Shown here one piece after another: positions 32,843 to 42,479 of a stretch of DNA of 64,000 nt (position 1 is its first letter; each line of letters starts with the position of its first letter). Source of the DNA: Clostridia bacterium (lineage in GTDB: Bacteria; Bacillota; Clostridia; Christensenellales; Borkfalkiaceae); contig CAAFMS010000007.1 in the NCBI GenBank assembly GCA_900764105.1, forward strand, positions 217,292 to 281,291, read 5' to 3'. Made by a program: the position numbers and the translations under genes. The notes below the pieces were generated by a model. That model did not search any database, was not told the origin of the DNA, and was given only the letters and a program-made list of their open reading frames with translations.

Positions 32843-34435
32843 TCAGGATAAACAATAGGAAACGAGAAGTTTCGGGTCTACCATTATACTGCAAGAAATC
32901 GTGGGCATCGGCTCGTAACCGAGAGGAAGTATTCCCCCTTCGAGTTCTTCGATTTTCGCCCCGCTTTCAAGGTACGCTTTAAGCCGCCTTACGGCGTATT
33001 CGCATCTTACGATAAGTTCGCCTAAGCGCAAGTGGTAAATTTCCACGCCGAAAGGCATATTGTCGTGAAGAAAATACTCTTCGTATGCCGACAGGAAGTT
33101 CTCCGACTTCTTTTTCAATTTTCTCAATAAACTTATAGACTTCTCTATGCTCTTTTTATCGTTTTCGGCATACGCTTTTCGTATTTTCGACGGAAGCGTA
33201 GCCTTGACGGCAAGTAGTTTCGCGAGCGAAGAAGCCGTTTTAAACAAATACCCGTATTCTCCCGCGATTTTCCCGTCGTACTCTTTCGCAAGAGCGAGAT
33301 AGGCTTTATCCGCTCCGTTCGGTATAATCGAGTCGAAGTTGCCAAGCAGAATATCCGTATATAATACCCATACGGAACTCGAACTGCGAAACAAAGAAAC
33401 CTCTTTAAACGGGTTGTCGAGAAAATCGAGCGAGAGAATATCGTCGTAGGATATTCCCGCCTCTTTCAGAAACTTATCTTTATTTAGGTCGTCTATACCC
33501 TCTATATTTCCATTAGCGTACTCTGCCGCTACGAATAACGACGGCAAAGCGGCGAATACCGAACAGGGCGAAACGTTGTCCGCCCAAAGCGTTACGAGGT
33601 AGTTTTCGACGCCGAATTTCTCGCAAACTCTCATTTGCTCCAAAATACAATCGGTTGAAAACGCATTGTTCGCTCCGAAGCCGAGCCATTTCCATACAGC
33701 CCCCGCAAAAGCGAGTTTATCCGTTATCTTTTCTCCGTCAGAAAGCATTTCCGACAGCCTTTTCTCGTCCTTTACTTCGTAATTCCATACGATTACAGAC
33801 GAATTTTTCGGCAAACGGTTTTTGATTTCTTCCAAGGTAACGGACGAATCGCCTTTTTCGAGAAGCATATCGCCCCACATTTCAACCGACTCGTACCCGT
33901 ATTTTTCTAAAATAACGTTTACTCTTTCGATATGCCGTAAAATCAACTCTTTTTTGTCGGCGGGCGGGTTGTTTTTGAGATAATTGCCCGTTCCTATTCC
34001 GAAAGTTTCGTCAAGTCCTATGTGGATAACTCTCGACGACAACCCCGCCGAAACGGTTTTTATCATTTTTTCTATAAACTCGTAAACCCTTTCGTCTCCG
34101 ACTATCAACGTGTCTTTCGTATCGAAAAGTCCTTGATATTCGGGGTATTTTGAAAGGTAATGCAAATGCCCGAGAAGTTGAATTTGCGGTATAACCTCGA
34201 TACCGCAAGTTTTCGCGTATCGGTCGATTTCTTTTAAGTCCGAAACGGTATAACCGCCCCTTTTATAACCGAAACGCGGCTCGCTTTCTATTTTATAAGC
34301 GTCCGCCATTCCGATATACAGTCTGTCGTACCCGATCCCTGAAAGAATTTTTATAAATCTTTTCAGGGTCGGTACATTCGAAGTTATTCCGCTCGACGAT
34401 TCGAGAAAAACGGATAACTTTTTAAATTTTTTCAT
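32843..34435 (-). CDS. GH20-like beta-N-acetylhexosaminidase (cytoplasmic)
   Basis: 530 residues, no signal peptide. TIM-barrel start with GYDRLYIGM, an IPQIQLLGH loop, and the GH20 catalytic pair in HIGLDETFG (Asp142-Glu143), followed by VEMWGDMLL and the active-site tryptophan in TLWADN. The C-terminal 160 residues are helical. Likely releases a beta-linked HexNAc from imported oligosaccharides. It starts just after the lipoprotein at 34437 (TAATATG) without a clear ribosome binding site. The subfamily is diverged, so the substrate is open. Confidence 0.78.
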   Translation of the reverse strand: MKKFKKLSVFLESSSGITSNVPTLKRFIKILSGIGYDRLYIGMADAYKIESEPRFGYKRGGYTVSDLKEIDRYAKTCGIEVIPQIQLLGHLHYLSKYPEYQGLFDTKDTLIVGDERVYEFIEKMIKTVSAGLSSRVIHIGLDETFGIGTGNYLKNNPPADKKELILRHIERVNVILEKYGYESVEMWGDMLLEKGDSSVTLEEIKNRLPKNSSVIVWNYEVKDEKRLSEMLSDGEKITDKLAFAGAVWKWLGFGANNAFSTDCILEQMRVCEKFGVENYLVTLWADNVSPCSVFAALPSLFVAAEYANGNIEGIDDLNKDKFLKEAGISYDDILSLDFLDNPFKEVSLFRSSSSVWVLYTDILLGNFDSIIPNGADKAYLALAKEYDGKIAGEYGYLFKTASSLAKLLAVKATLPSKIRKAYAENDKKSIEKSISLLRKLKKKSENFLSAYEEYFLHDNMPFGVEIYHLRLGELIVRCEYAVRRLKAYLESGAKIEELEGGILPLGYEPMPTISCSIMVDPKLLVSYCLS

Positions 34436-34436
34436 A

Positions 34437-37400
34437 TTACTTTTTAGCGATAAAGTCGGTAAATAAGAAGGTAAGTTCCTCGTTCTGATTTACGTTTGCG
34501 ATATAGATATAACCTGCGTTTTTCAACTGAGCGGTCGTAAGAGTGACTTCCGTCCAACCCTGCGGGGTAAGATAAGTATCGAAAGACTTACTTCCCCAAC
34601 CTCTCGTTATAAACGCTAATTGCAGACTTGCATTTTTCGGGTTATATACTTTAAACGTAACCGTCGAGTACGCCGATATGTCTATTCCTTCGAGACTATA
34701 TCCGAAATACACTACGGGCTGAGTACCCGTCGTTCCCGTCGTGTGAAGGGCGAGAACTTTGCCGTTTGCTTCGTCGTCTTTTATAGAAAATTCGCCATTC
34801 CAAAGGTAAGAAGGAATATCCGTCGGATGCGTAAATTTCGAAAGAACGTTTTCATCCGTCATATCGTAAATCTTATACGGGAAATTCGACGCTGCCTCCT
34901 CGCACGCAAGAAGTTTCGTTATATCTACCTGTTTCTTAGCGGCGTCCGACAATTTTTCATACTGACTACGGGCGTACATAACGTCTTTGATGTCAGCGTA
35001 GACCATATTCGAGGCTTCGGGAAGTTCGTCGATAGTTCCCTGCACGCTCGCCGCGCCATGCGCGACTACGTTCGATATGAGGAACGTTACCTCCTCGTTT
35101 GCAAGCACGTCTGCAAAGTAGAAGTATCCCGCGCGTTTAAATCCGTCTGTCGAAACGGTTATTTCCGTCCAGTCCGTCGCTTTTAACTTTCCTTTGTAAT
35201 ATGATTTACCCCAACCTTTCGTTATTATCGCGAAATCGAGTTGAACGTTTTTCGGATTATATACGCTGAACGTAACGTAATCATACCCGCTTAAATCAAT
35301 GCCGTCGAGGTTATACCCCATATAAACGACGGTTTGCGTTCCGTACGTTCCCGTTGTATGAACCGCAAGAACTTTACCGTTTGTTTCGTTGTTGACAATT
35401 GAGAAGTCGCCGTTCCAAAGGTATGCGGGAATGTCCTTCGGATTTGTAAACCTGTCGAGAACGCTCTCGTCGGATATATCGAACACCGTACAAGGAAGCG
35501 TCGATATTTTCTTTTCGGCCGCTACAAGTCTGTCCGTTACAACCTTCTTTTTGGCAAGCGCGGACAACTTATCGTATTCCGTTCTCGCAAAATTGATTTG
35601 CGTTCTGTCGGACTCCTTAATCGTTCCGACTTCGGGAATCTTATCGATAAGATTCTGTACGTATTCCGCAGAACACGCGTAAGCGTTATCGAAATAGTAC
35701 TTCTCGCCCGGATCTGTCGGGAAAATTACGAAATAGCCCGCGTTTTTAAAGTCGTTTACGCCGAGTTTTATATCCGTCCAACTATTCGCTTTCAGCGTGA
35801 GATTAGTGACGGTCGCGCTCCAACCGTAAGTTATAAAGAATATCGTCTTGTCGGTCGCGTTCGCATTATAGATACGCCACGAAACGTAATCGTATCCGCC
35901 GAGAACGGCGGACGACTTGGAATAGTCGTAACCGATCCATATTCTCCTTGCGTTGCGATCGCCGTCGGGTTGAACCCTCTGAACGTTTACGGCAAGTTTC
36001 TTTCCGCCGTCAAAGTCCTCGAGAGTTATGTTACCGCCCCACTCGAACCATCTCGTAACCTTTTCAAAGTCTGTTGCCGCCATCGGGTTTTCAAAGTCGA
36101 ATACGGTGTATTTGTATTTTAAAAGCGTAGACCTTTTAGCCTCTTCAATAACCTTTTCTTCTTCTTTCGTTAGAGGCGTAACGGTATTTAAAACGCCGTA
36201 CTGATTTGAAAGGTCGAGAATTATCCTGTTTTCCGTATCTGTAGATTTACCGTTTTTAAGAGAATCTACGATTCCTTTAAAGACCTCAGAAATTTTTGCC
36301 GAGCGAGCGATTATATCGTCGTAAACGTTCGTATCGCTCTCTTTCATAAGGTTCTGTTTGTAAGTTGACATATTTTCGTAAGAACTGACAAAGTATATCG
36401 CTTCTCTTACAGTGTCTACTTTAATTCCGTCGCCTTTTACAATATAGTCGTTTTTAAGAGCGATACCGACGTAGTCTTCATCTACCGTCCTCGCAAGATA
36501 CATATCCGAAACGGTAACCTTGCAACTTTCCGACGCCTTGAAATAAGCCGCCGCTTCGTATTCGTCCTTACCGAGCGTAACAACGTCTGCGGTTGTCGAT
36601 AAGGATACGGCTCTGATTTTCTCGTTTGCCGAATTGTAAATTTCGAGTTCGACATTCTTATCCGCCGCAACGGAGAACATAACCTGTTGAGAGACGTTTA
36701 TTTCGTCAATCGCTCTTGCAAGGTTGACTTTAGCCGAATTATCGCCGAAATTAAGAACGTACTTTCCGTCTTTGACGTCGATTTGCGCGTTTCCGTCTTT
36801 TATATACTTGCCGTCTCTTAACGCAGACTCGTACGTCTTATCCCTCGAAAGGGCGTTTGATACTATGGACGACAAGACGATTTTCGCGTCGTTCGGTTTA
36901 TCCGTCTTATAGTCGAACGAGAACGACATAACGTTACCCGATTCAACCATATCGGTCATGGGAAGTTCGGCATTTACGGTATCGCCTGCGCCGATTACGA
37001 CGCAATCGCCCGAACCGTTCATCCTGACGGTAACCGCTTTATCGGAATCGTTTTTCAACGTAAAGGCGATATAGTCGTAATTTCCGACGATAATAGTTGA
37101 AGTAAACAACGATACGTCGAATTTCAACGTCTCGTCCTCGACCGTCTCGCCATCCGAAACGCCTTTAAATCCCGAGAACGTAAATTCGGTTCCGCCGATA
37201 CCGTCTCCGAAACCGTTTGCATTGTAGTTCACGGTTATATTCTCGGTTTCGCCGACCTGTAAAACGCCGTAATCTTCCGAGAGGAATACGTGAGTCGTCT
37301 TTTGATTGCCGCCGCTGAAACTCTTGTAATCGAAAAATCTCTTTAACGCTTTATCGTACTTGTCGCGATATTCGTATACCGCGGCGCGGCACGCTTCGTC

Positions 37401-38192
37401 GAGTTGCGAATAATACCCGTAAGCCGTAAGCAAAGCGTCGGAATCGACGCTGCTCATATTGCCGAGTTCGTCTACTTTATCGACGTACTTTAACGCGGTT
37501 TTCTGAGTTTCGTTGAGTTCTTTTTCGCCGACGGTCGCCTTCCAATCGTCTATATAATAATCGCTCGGCTTGGAAGTCGGGATAAACTCTATACAAAACG
37601 CCTTTATTTCGTCTTTTCTGAACTTAATCAGAACGGGGTCGAGGTCGAAGTCGTAATCGTTCCAACCGCTTAAAAGGTCGAGTTCCTGTTCGTAAATCGA
37701 CTCTTTTCCCGAAGCGATATAAAGTTTTATCTTTTCGTTGTTTTCGGACGGGTTATAAACGCTCACCGAAAACTTCGCGAGCCTGTCTATCGGAATATCC
37801 GAATAGTCCGAATGAGCGGGATAAAAGGCGATAGTCGGCTTTTTGCCCGCCTCGAAATGGTATTTTAAACTGCCTTCGCCCGTTTTCGCGAACGCTTTGT
37901 CTTTTACGACCGAAATACTGCCGTACATATCGAGAATATCCGAAATATACGGGCGAACGTTATACAAGTCTCTTTCGCTCTCGAAACCGAGCAACGTATA
38001 CTCGCCGTTTTCGTATACGCGACCCGTCGATTCGCCCTGCTCAGTACTTTCGTTTTCGCTCGATTCCACGCTTTCAATGCCGCCGGTAGCCGAGCCGTCA
38101 CCGCTTTCGCCGTCCTTTTTACAAGCCGTTACGAAGAATACCGCAGAAAAAATCGCAAGCAAGGCAATGAGAATGGCATTAATCTTTTTCAT
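34437..38192 (-). CDS. Large surface lipoprotein with three repeated C-terminal carbohydrate-binding-like modules
   Basis: 1251 residues. Lipobox V-T-A-C, Cys24, then a Gly/Ser/Glu linker. A first beta module at about 65-215 and helical spacers are followed by three homologous units in the C-terminal half. Each runs from a helical D-K/E-L-S-A-A-K-K segment to a beta sandwich with D-Y-V-T-F-S-V-Y-N-P-K, G-W-G and W-T-E-I-T-V. Their pattern suggests non-catalytic glycan-binding domains. No catalytic motif was seen. Its start overlaps the stop of the DUF4091 gene (TGATG), so the two are co-translated and probably act on the same polymer. Confidence 0.7.
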   Translation of the reverse strand: MKKINAILIALLAIFSAVFFVTACKKDGESGDGSATGGIESVESSENESTEQGESTGRVYENGEYTLLGFESERDLYNVRPYISDILDMYGSISVVKDKAFAKTGEGSLKYHFEAGKKPTIAFYPAHSDYSDIPIDRLAKFSVSVYNPSENNEKIKLYIASGKESIYEQELDLLSGWNDYDFDLDPVLIKFRKDEIKAFCIEFIPTSKPSDYYIDDWKATVGEKELNETQKTALKYVDKVDELGNMSSVDSDALLTAYGYYSQLDEACRAAVYEYRDKYDKALKRFFDYKSFSGGNQKTTHVFLSEDYGVLQVGETENITVNYNANGFGDGIGGTEFTFSGFKGVSDGETVEDETLKFDVSLFTSTIIVGNYDYIAFTLKNDSDKAVTVRMNGSGDCVVIGAGDTVNAELPMTDMVESGNVMSFSFDYKTDKPNDAKIVLSSIVSNALSRDKTYESALRDGKYIKDGNAQIDVKDGKYVLNFGDNSAKVNLARAIDEINVSQQVMFSVAADKNVELEIYNSANEKIRAVSLSTTADVVTLGKDEYEAAAYFKASESCKVTVSDMYLARTVDEDYVGIALKNDYIVKGDGIKVDTVREAIYFVSSYENMSTYKQNLMKESDTNVYDDIIARSAKISEVFKGIVDSLKNGKSTDTENRIILDLSNQYGVLNTVTPLTKEEEKVIEEAKRSTLLKYKYTVFDFENPMAATDFEKVTRWFEWGGNITLEDFDGGKKLAVNVQRVQPDGDRNARRIWIGYDYSKSSAVLGGYDYVSWRIYNANATDKTIFFITYGWSATVTNLTLKANSWTDIKLGVNDFKNAGYFVIFPTDPGEKYYFDNAYACSAEYVQNLIDKIPEVGTIKESDRTQINFARTEYDKLSALAKKKVVTDRLVAAEKKISTLPCTVFDISDESVLDRFTNPKDIPAYLWNGDFSIVNNETNGKVLAVHTTGTYGTQTVVYMGYNLDGIDLSGYDYVTFSVYNPKNVQLDFAIITKGWGKSYYKGKLKATDWTEITVSTDGFKRAGYFYFADVLANEEVTFLISNVVAHGAASVQGTIDELPEASNMVYADIKDVMYARSQYEKLSDAAKKQVDITKLLACEEAASNFPYKIYDMTDENVLSKFTHPTDIPSYLWNGEFSIKDDEANGKVLALHTTGTTGTQPVVYFGYSLEGIDISAYSTVTFKVYNPKNASLQLAFITRGWGSKSFDTYLTPQGWTEVTLTTAQLKNAGYIYIANVNQNEELTFLFTDFIAKK

Positions 38193-40753
38193 CAGGCGTT
38201 CCCCCTTGCGTATTCCGCTCGAAGCGAGGTGATTTTCAGAATTCTGTCGTTCTGCAAATCGAAATCGCCGTTTTTATTCTTCGTCACGTTCTGCATATAG
38301 ATATGCAACGTTCCGTCCGCGAAAAGCAAATCGTCGCCGTCGAGATTCATTCTTACTCGTCTCGACTTGCCCGCTTCGATATAGGTCGAACCGAGTTCGT
38401 ATACCGTTCCGTCAGATATGAGTTTAACGTACAAATCTACCGCTTCGTCCGAGAGATTTTCAATCGCCATAACCACGTTGTTAGCATTTTTTATCCCGCC
38501 CGTCTTTATGGAAACGCTCGGCGTGAAACTCATAGTTTTTATATCGTTCAAGCCCGAACCGAACAGTTTTCCTTTTAAAGTCGCGGAAATAGTCGTTCCG
38601 TCGCTGCTCGCTCCGCTTCCGTCGGAAGCGGATACTTTGTCTGCCGCCGCGGATATGCTCGCGGAATCTCTCAACGCAAATTCGACTTCCGAGTTCGCCG
38701 ATTTGACTTTAAGAACTCCTCCGCTCGTCTCGCTTACGAAAACGTAGGCGTTATCGCCGATTTTCGTACCGTTTACGCTCTTTCCGTCAAGACTTAAAGA
38801 TGAAACGCTCGCGTAAACCTTAGTTACGGTCTTACCGTTCTCGTAAGTTTCCGTAAACATTATATCGTCGTCGTTTTGAAGGGCGATAATGCGTTCCGCA
38901 AGTTTATTTCTGACTTCCGCAAGTATGGAATCGTCCGTATTATATATTGCGGAATTGAAGAGGTCGGAATACAAATCTTCGACGTAATCGCTGAAATCGA
39001 GTTTTCCGAGATTGTATTTTTCGTAGTACTTTTCAAGGAGATTTTCGTATACGCAGAGCATGTCGTAATCGTCCATCGAATCTCTGTACGCGACGAGTCT
39101 CAAAGACGGCAAAGGCTTACTGCTTCCGTAGTATTTACCGGGGTATACGAGATACCCGTCGCCGTCCGCTCCGTCGTATCTCGAAGCGTCTTCGTACTGA
39201 TTTATATACTTGTACCACTCCAAGTTGTTGTGACCGTTAGTGGAAGCCCAATACAGATACCCGTCGATGCCGTAACATTTTTCCATCCAACCCGACACTC
39301 TCGTTCCGAGGTTGTAGTCGTCGATATGGAAAGTCGGATAAGGATAGGTAGGTCCTACGCAGGTGTACGCCCATACTTCGGAATTTTTCTTTTCTGCCTC
39401 CGAGGCATAATGCTCGGTTACTCTGCCGCTTCCGAAAACGCTGAGGTAGGGACAAAAGTCCGCGGTATAATTGTCTACCCAGTCGCCCATAAAATTCACG
39501 TTAGTGAAAAGCGTGGGTATTTTTAATATCGAATCGAGAACGCGGTCTGCGAATTCATCGCCGTATTTTCCTCTGAGAGCCGCGAACTCGTCGTCGCTTT
39601 TAAGCCTCTCGACCGCTAACGCAAGCATCTGATCGACGCCTCCGCCTTCGGACAACATTCTCTCCGCGTTAGCCGCCCTGTTGTTCACCTCATCTATATC
39701 CGCCTCGTCGAGTTCGAACGGGTAGAAATACGCGTAATCGATATACATATCCTCGGGCGTGCATATTTTCGCAAGAGCGAGAACGTATTTCAGACATTCT
39801 TCCGTCTCTTTCGTCGGCACTCCGCCTCTGTACGCGTTGTATGACGGCGGAAATTGATAGGGAATATATACCGAATTGTAGTTAAGATTATCTTTCGTCC
39901 TCACGACCGATTCGAGCCAACTTTCGCCGTACGCGTCAAAGTCGTTTCTCCGCTTGTTGTGAAGGCAGGTATTTATCTTGTAATCGAGGAAAAAGTCGAT
40001 ATAACCGTTCACGACTTCGTCGGACGTATCGTACTCCCCTCTTAAAAGCGAACTCTGATACATAACGAAGCAGGACTTAAACGTTCTTCTCCCCGCATAC
40101 TCTATATCCCACACGTTTACCGAAACGGGAATATCTATCTTTTCGCCGTCTAATTCAAGTACAAAATTTCCCGTGTACAAACCGTCCTCTACGCCCGTAG
40201 AGTCGAATTCGACGTAAAATCCCTGATTGTTGCCTTTTTCAACGGTGTTTTCCTTATACCTCTCGGAAATATCCATAGGAAGAAGCATATCGGGAACATA
40301 CTCGCCGATAGAATAAACGCCGTTAAAATCGGTTTTCTTATTGACTTTTATATACTTCTGCTGATAAATGTCTACGTTTGACAAAGGGAATACTTTTCCG
40401 TCCGCGGTTTTAAGTTCGCCGCCTTTGAGCGAAAAAGCATTTACCTTCTTGCCGGCAGTAACGATTATCTGACCGCCCTCCGTCTCCCTCTTCATCATAG
40501 ATACGTTGATTTCGGGCGCGGTTACCGCATAGTTTCCTTTTGAATTCGGATCCTGCCCGACTTTCGCGGTAGAATAAGTTCCCCAGATTTTGTGCCGTTC
40601 GTCGCCCGACGAAGTTTCGGGCGCGCTTTCGCTTTCAATAGTTCCGGAATTCGTATTGCCGGCAGATTCGTCTCCCTGCTTGCAAGCCGCGATCTGGAAC
40701 AATAAAAGCAAAGACAATATTCCGCACGAAAAAATTCGTAAAAATCTTTTCAC
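38192..40753 (-). CDS. Surface lipoprotein with DUF4091, GH123-like glycosidase
   Basis: 853 residues. Lipobox I-A-A-C, Cys24. An N-terminal beta domain (60-215) leads to a TIM-barrel-like centre (about 220-560) with YIDYAYFYPFELDEAD, the D-E-A-D carboxylate region. The DUF4091 segment follows: SLRLVAYRDSMDDYDML, the motif found at the end of GH123-type and related enzymes. The C-terminal 200 residues are beta-rich. Acts outside the cell, probably exposing sugars for the adjacent ABC transporter. The substrate is unknown; GH123 members act on beta-GalNAc. Confidence 0.75.
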   Translation of the reverse strand: MKRFLRIFSCGILSLLLLFQIAACKQGDESAGNTNSGTIESESAPETSSGDERHKIWGTYSTAKVGQDPNSKGNYAVTAPEINVSMMKRETEGGQIIVTAGKKVNAFSLKGGELKTADGKVFPLSNVDIYQQKYIKVNKKTDFNGVYSIGEYVPDMLLPMDISERYKENTVEKGNNQGFYVEFDSTGVEDGLYTGNFVLELDGEKIDIPVSVNVWDIEYAGRRTFKSCFVMYQSSLLRGEYDTSDEVVNGYIDFFLDYKINTCLHNKRRNDFDAYGESWLESVVRTKDNLNYNSVYIPYQFPPSYNAYRGGVPTKETEECLKYVLALAKICTPEDMYIDYAYFYPFELDEADIDEVNNRAANAERMLSEGGGVDQMLALAVERLKSDDEFAALRGKYGDEFADRVLDSILKIPTLFTNVNFMGDWVDNYTADFCPYLSVFGSGRVTEHYASEAEKKNSEVWAYTCVGPTYPYPTFHIDDYNLGTRVSGWMEKCYGIDGYLYWASTNGHNNLEWYKYINQYEDASRYDGADGDGYLVYPGKYYGSSKPLPSLRLVAYRDSMDDYDMLCVYENLLEKYYEKYNLGKLDFSDYVEDLYSDLFNSAIYNTDDSILAEVRNKLAERIIALQNDDDIMFTETYENGKTVTKVYASVSSLSLDGKSVNGTKIGDNAYVFVSETSGGVLKVKSANSEVEFALRDSASISAAADKVSASDGSGASSDGTTISATLKGKLFGSGLNDIKTMSFTPSVSIKTGGIKNANNVVMAIENLSDEAVDLYVKLISDGTVYELGSTYIEAGKSRRVRMNLDGDDLLFADGTLHIYMQNVTKNKNGDFDLQNDRILKITSLRAEYARGNA

Positions 40754-40763
40754 TGTTTTACTC

Positions 40764-42356
40764 CTATTTTATACTCTGACTGATACGAGCCCAGTTGTCT
40801 TTCATAAAGTCGTTATTCGAATTTATAACCTTCTGAGCGTTCGAATCGCCTTTATAGAACTCGTTGATAAAACCGCTCGTTCCGTTGAAAAGTTTCAGGC
40901 TTACTCCGCCGAGAGAGTACATTTTCGCGTTGGAGGCGAAAACGACGATTTCGTCTTTCTTTATCTTGTTGACTTCCTTCTGGAAATCGGAAAGTTCTAT
41001 ATCGCTGTATTTGCCGTTCGGACTGAGATTGAACGGTAAAGACGCGCCGTTGGTGCTTCTGTAATAGCAGTCCATTCCCTTATCCGAATACATATACTCT
41101 ATAAAGCTCCTTACGAGATCGGGGTTTTTAGTAAGAGAAGAACCGACGAGAGCGTGACTCGCGCCCTGCGCGACGTAATTGCATTTTCTCGCCTTCTTTA
41201 CCCTTGCCACGTCTTCGTCCGTAGCGTACGACGGCTTTTCCGCAACCGTTCCGTCTACGTATTTTATGAGTTCGATAAGTTTCGCTTCCTTATCCGAAGA
41301 GGACTCGCTCCCGAATGAAAGTTCGTTGGCAAGCGCGCTTACAACGGGGGTTTTGATATAATCGATTTTAGATTCTTTATACTCCCCGCCCATTTCGAGT
41401 TCGATCCACGCTCCGTTTACGCAAAACGCCGCCTGACCTAAAAGGAAATAGCCCTGCATATCCGTAAAACTCAAATCGTTATCTCTCTGATATCCGTTGG
41501 TCTTTTTAAGGAGTTTTTCAAGCACTTTGAGCATTTCGATATGCCCCTGATAAGTAAAGAGGTTTTTAGAATACGCGCCTGTGGGATCTTTACCCTCCAG
41601 ATAATTCTTCACGTTCTCTTCGCTTTCATACTGCATAAACCACGCGCCCATAAAACTCGAATAATATTCGTCCTCACCCGAGTATATGAACGGAGAAACT
41701 CCCTTCGCCTTAATCTTGTCGCATACGGCGAAAAGTTGATCGGTAGTTAAGGGCGTATCGGCGTCTGTAAGTCCGCAACTTTCCCATACGTCTCTGTTTC
41801 TCATTATTCCCATCGCGCCTTCTATCCAGGGAAGACCGTAATACTTACCGTCGATGGTATAGAGATTTCTCATATTTTCGTTGATTTTCGAATCGATACT
41901 CGCGCCGCCCTCGCCGTCGAGTTCCTTTTTGCATACGTCGGTTATATCCATAAATACGTTGGGATAGGTCTTTCCGCCCGCTTTGATTTCACCCTCGTAT
42001 ACCCTCTTGGCGTAATCTGCCGTTCTGTAAAGGAATATATCCTGATCGGACGCGTGAGATTGTATCTCGTTCGAGATACTGTCGTTACCGCTCGTTCCGA
42101 CGGTGGTCGTAATGACGACTTTGTTGCCGGTCTTATTTTCCCACTCTTTCGCGATCGCGTCGAGCCATTTAGTTCCGTAACCGAGTTGAACCGCTTTGAT
42201 TTTAAGCGTTTTGCCCGTACTCGGAGCCGCGGATTCATTCGAGCCGTTTCCGCCCGAATTTCCCGAGCCTCCGCCGCAAGCGGTTACGAAAAAGAGCGAC
42301 GTAAAGCATAAAGTCGCCGCTATAATCGAGATAAGTTTCTTAATAGATTTCTTCAT
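40764..42356 (-). CDS. Sugar ABC transporter substrate-binding lipoprotein (SBP family 1)
   Basis: 530 residues. Lipobox V-T-A-C, Cys27, followed by a Gly/Ser linker. Two-lobe SBP family 1 pattern with KTLKIKAVQLGYGTKW at the start of the mature fold, NKVVITT, the hinge segment YYGLPWIEGAMGIMRNRDVW and AAFCVNGAWIELEM. Longer than the usual 430, with an insertion around 315-400. Captures oligosaccharides for the two permeases upstream in the operon. The ATPase is not in the window; such systems share a MsmX-type ATPase. Confidence 0.92.
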   Translation of the reverse strand: MKKSIKKLISIIAATLCFTSLFFVTACGGGSGNSGGNGSNESAAPSTGKTLKIKAVQLGYGTKWLDAIAKEWENKTGNKVVITTTVGTSGNDSISNEIQSHASDQDIFLYRTADYAKRVYEGEIKAGGKTYPNVFMDITDVCKKELDGEGGASIDSKINENMRNLYTIDGKYYGLPWIEGAMGIMRNRDVWESCGLTDADTPLTTDQLFAVCDKIKAKGVSPFIYSGEDEYYSSFMGAWFMQYESEENVKNYLEGKDPTGAYSKNLFTYQGHIEMLKVLEKLLKKTNGYQRDNDLSFTDMQGYFLLGQAAFCVNGAWIELEMGGEYKESKIDYIKTPVVSALANELSFGSESSSDKEAKLIELIKYVDGTVAEKPSYATDEDVARVKKARKCNYVAQGASHALVGSSLTKNPDLVRSFIEYMYSDKGMDCYYRSTNGASLPFNLSPNGKYSDIELSDFQKEVNKIKKDEIVVFASNAKMYSLGGVSLKLFNGTSGFINEFYKGDSNAQKVINSNNDFMKDNWARISQSIK

Positions 42357-42404
42357 ATTTTTCTCCTTTCTATTTTTAAAAAATTACTTTTTGTTTTTTT
42401 AGTT

Positions 42405-42451
42405 AAGCGTTTCCTTTCGTCTTATGACGAAAGGAGGAGTACTCCTCGCTT
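42405..42451 (-). other. Three-way-junction RNA structure between permease and binding-protein genes
   Basis: Outer stem AAGCG/CGCTT (42405-42409, 42447-42451) encloses CCTTTCGTC-TTAT-GACGAAAGG (42413-42434) and the palindrome AGGAGTACTCCT (42435-42446). No T-run follows. It probably protects the downstream binding-protein transcript or slows exonucleases; inference. Confidence 0.55.
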
Positions 42452-42479
42452 TTTATGATTTAATTGTCGCAAAACCGCA

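Noticed and set aside
38876..39526. 216-codon open frame on the plus strand inside the DUF4091 gene
   Set aside because: Shadow frame opposite a conserved region, with no initiation site or family resemblance.
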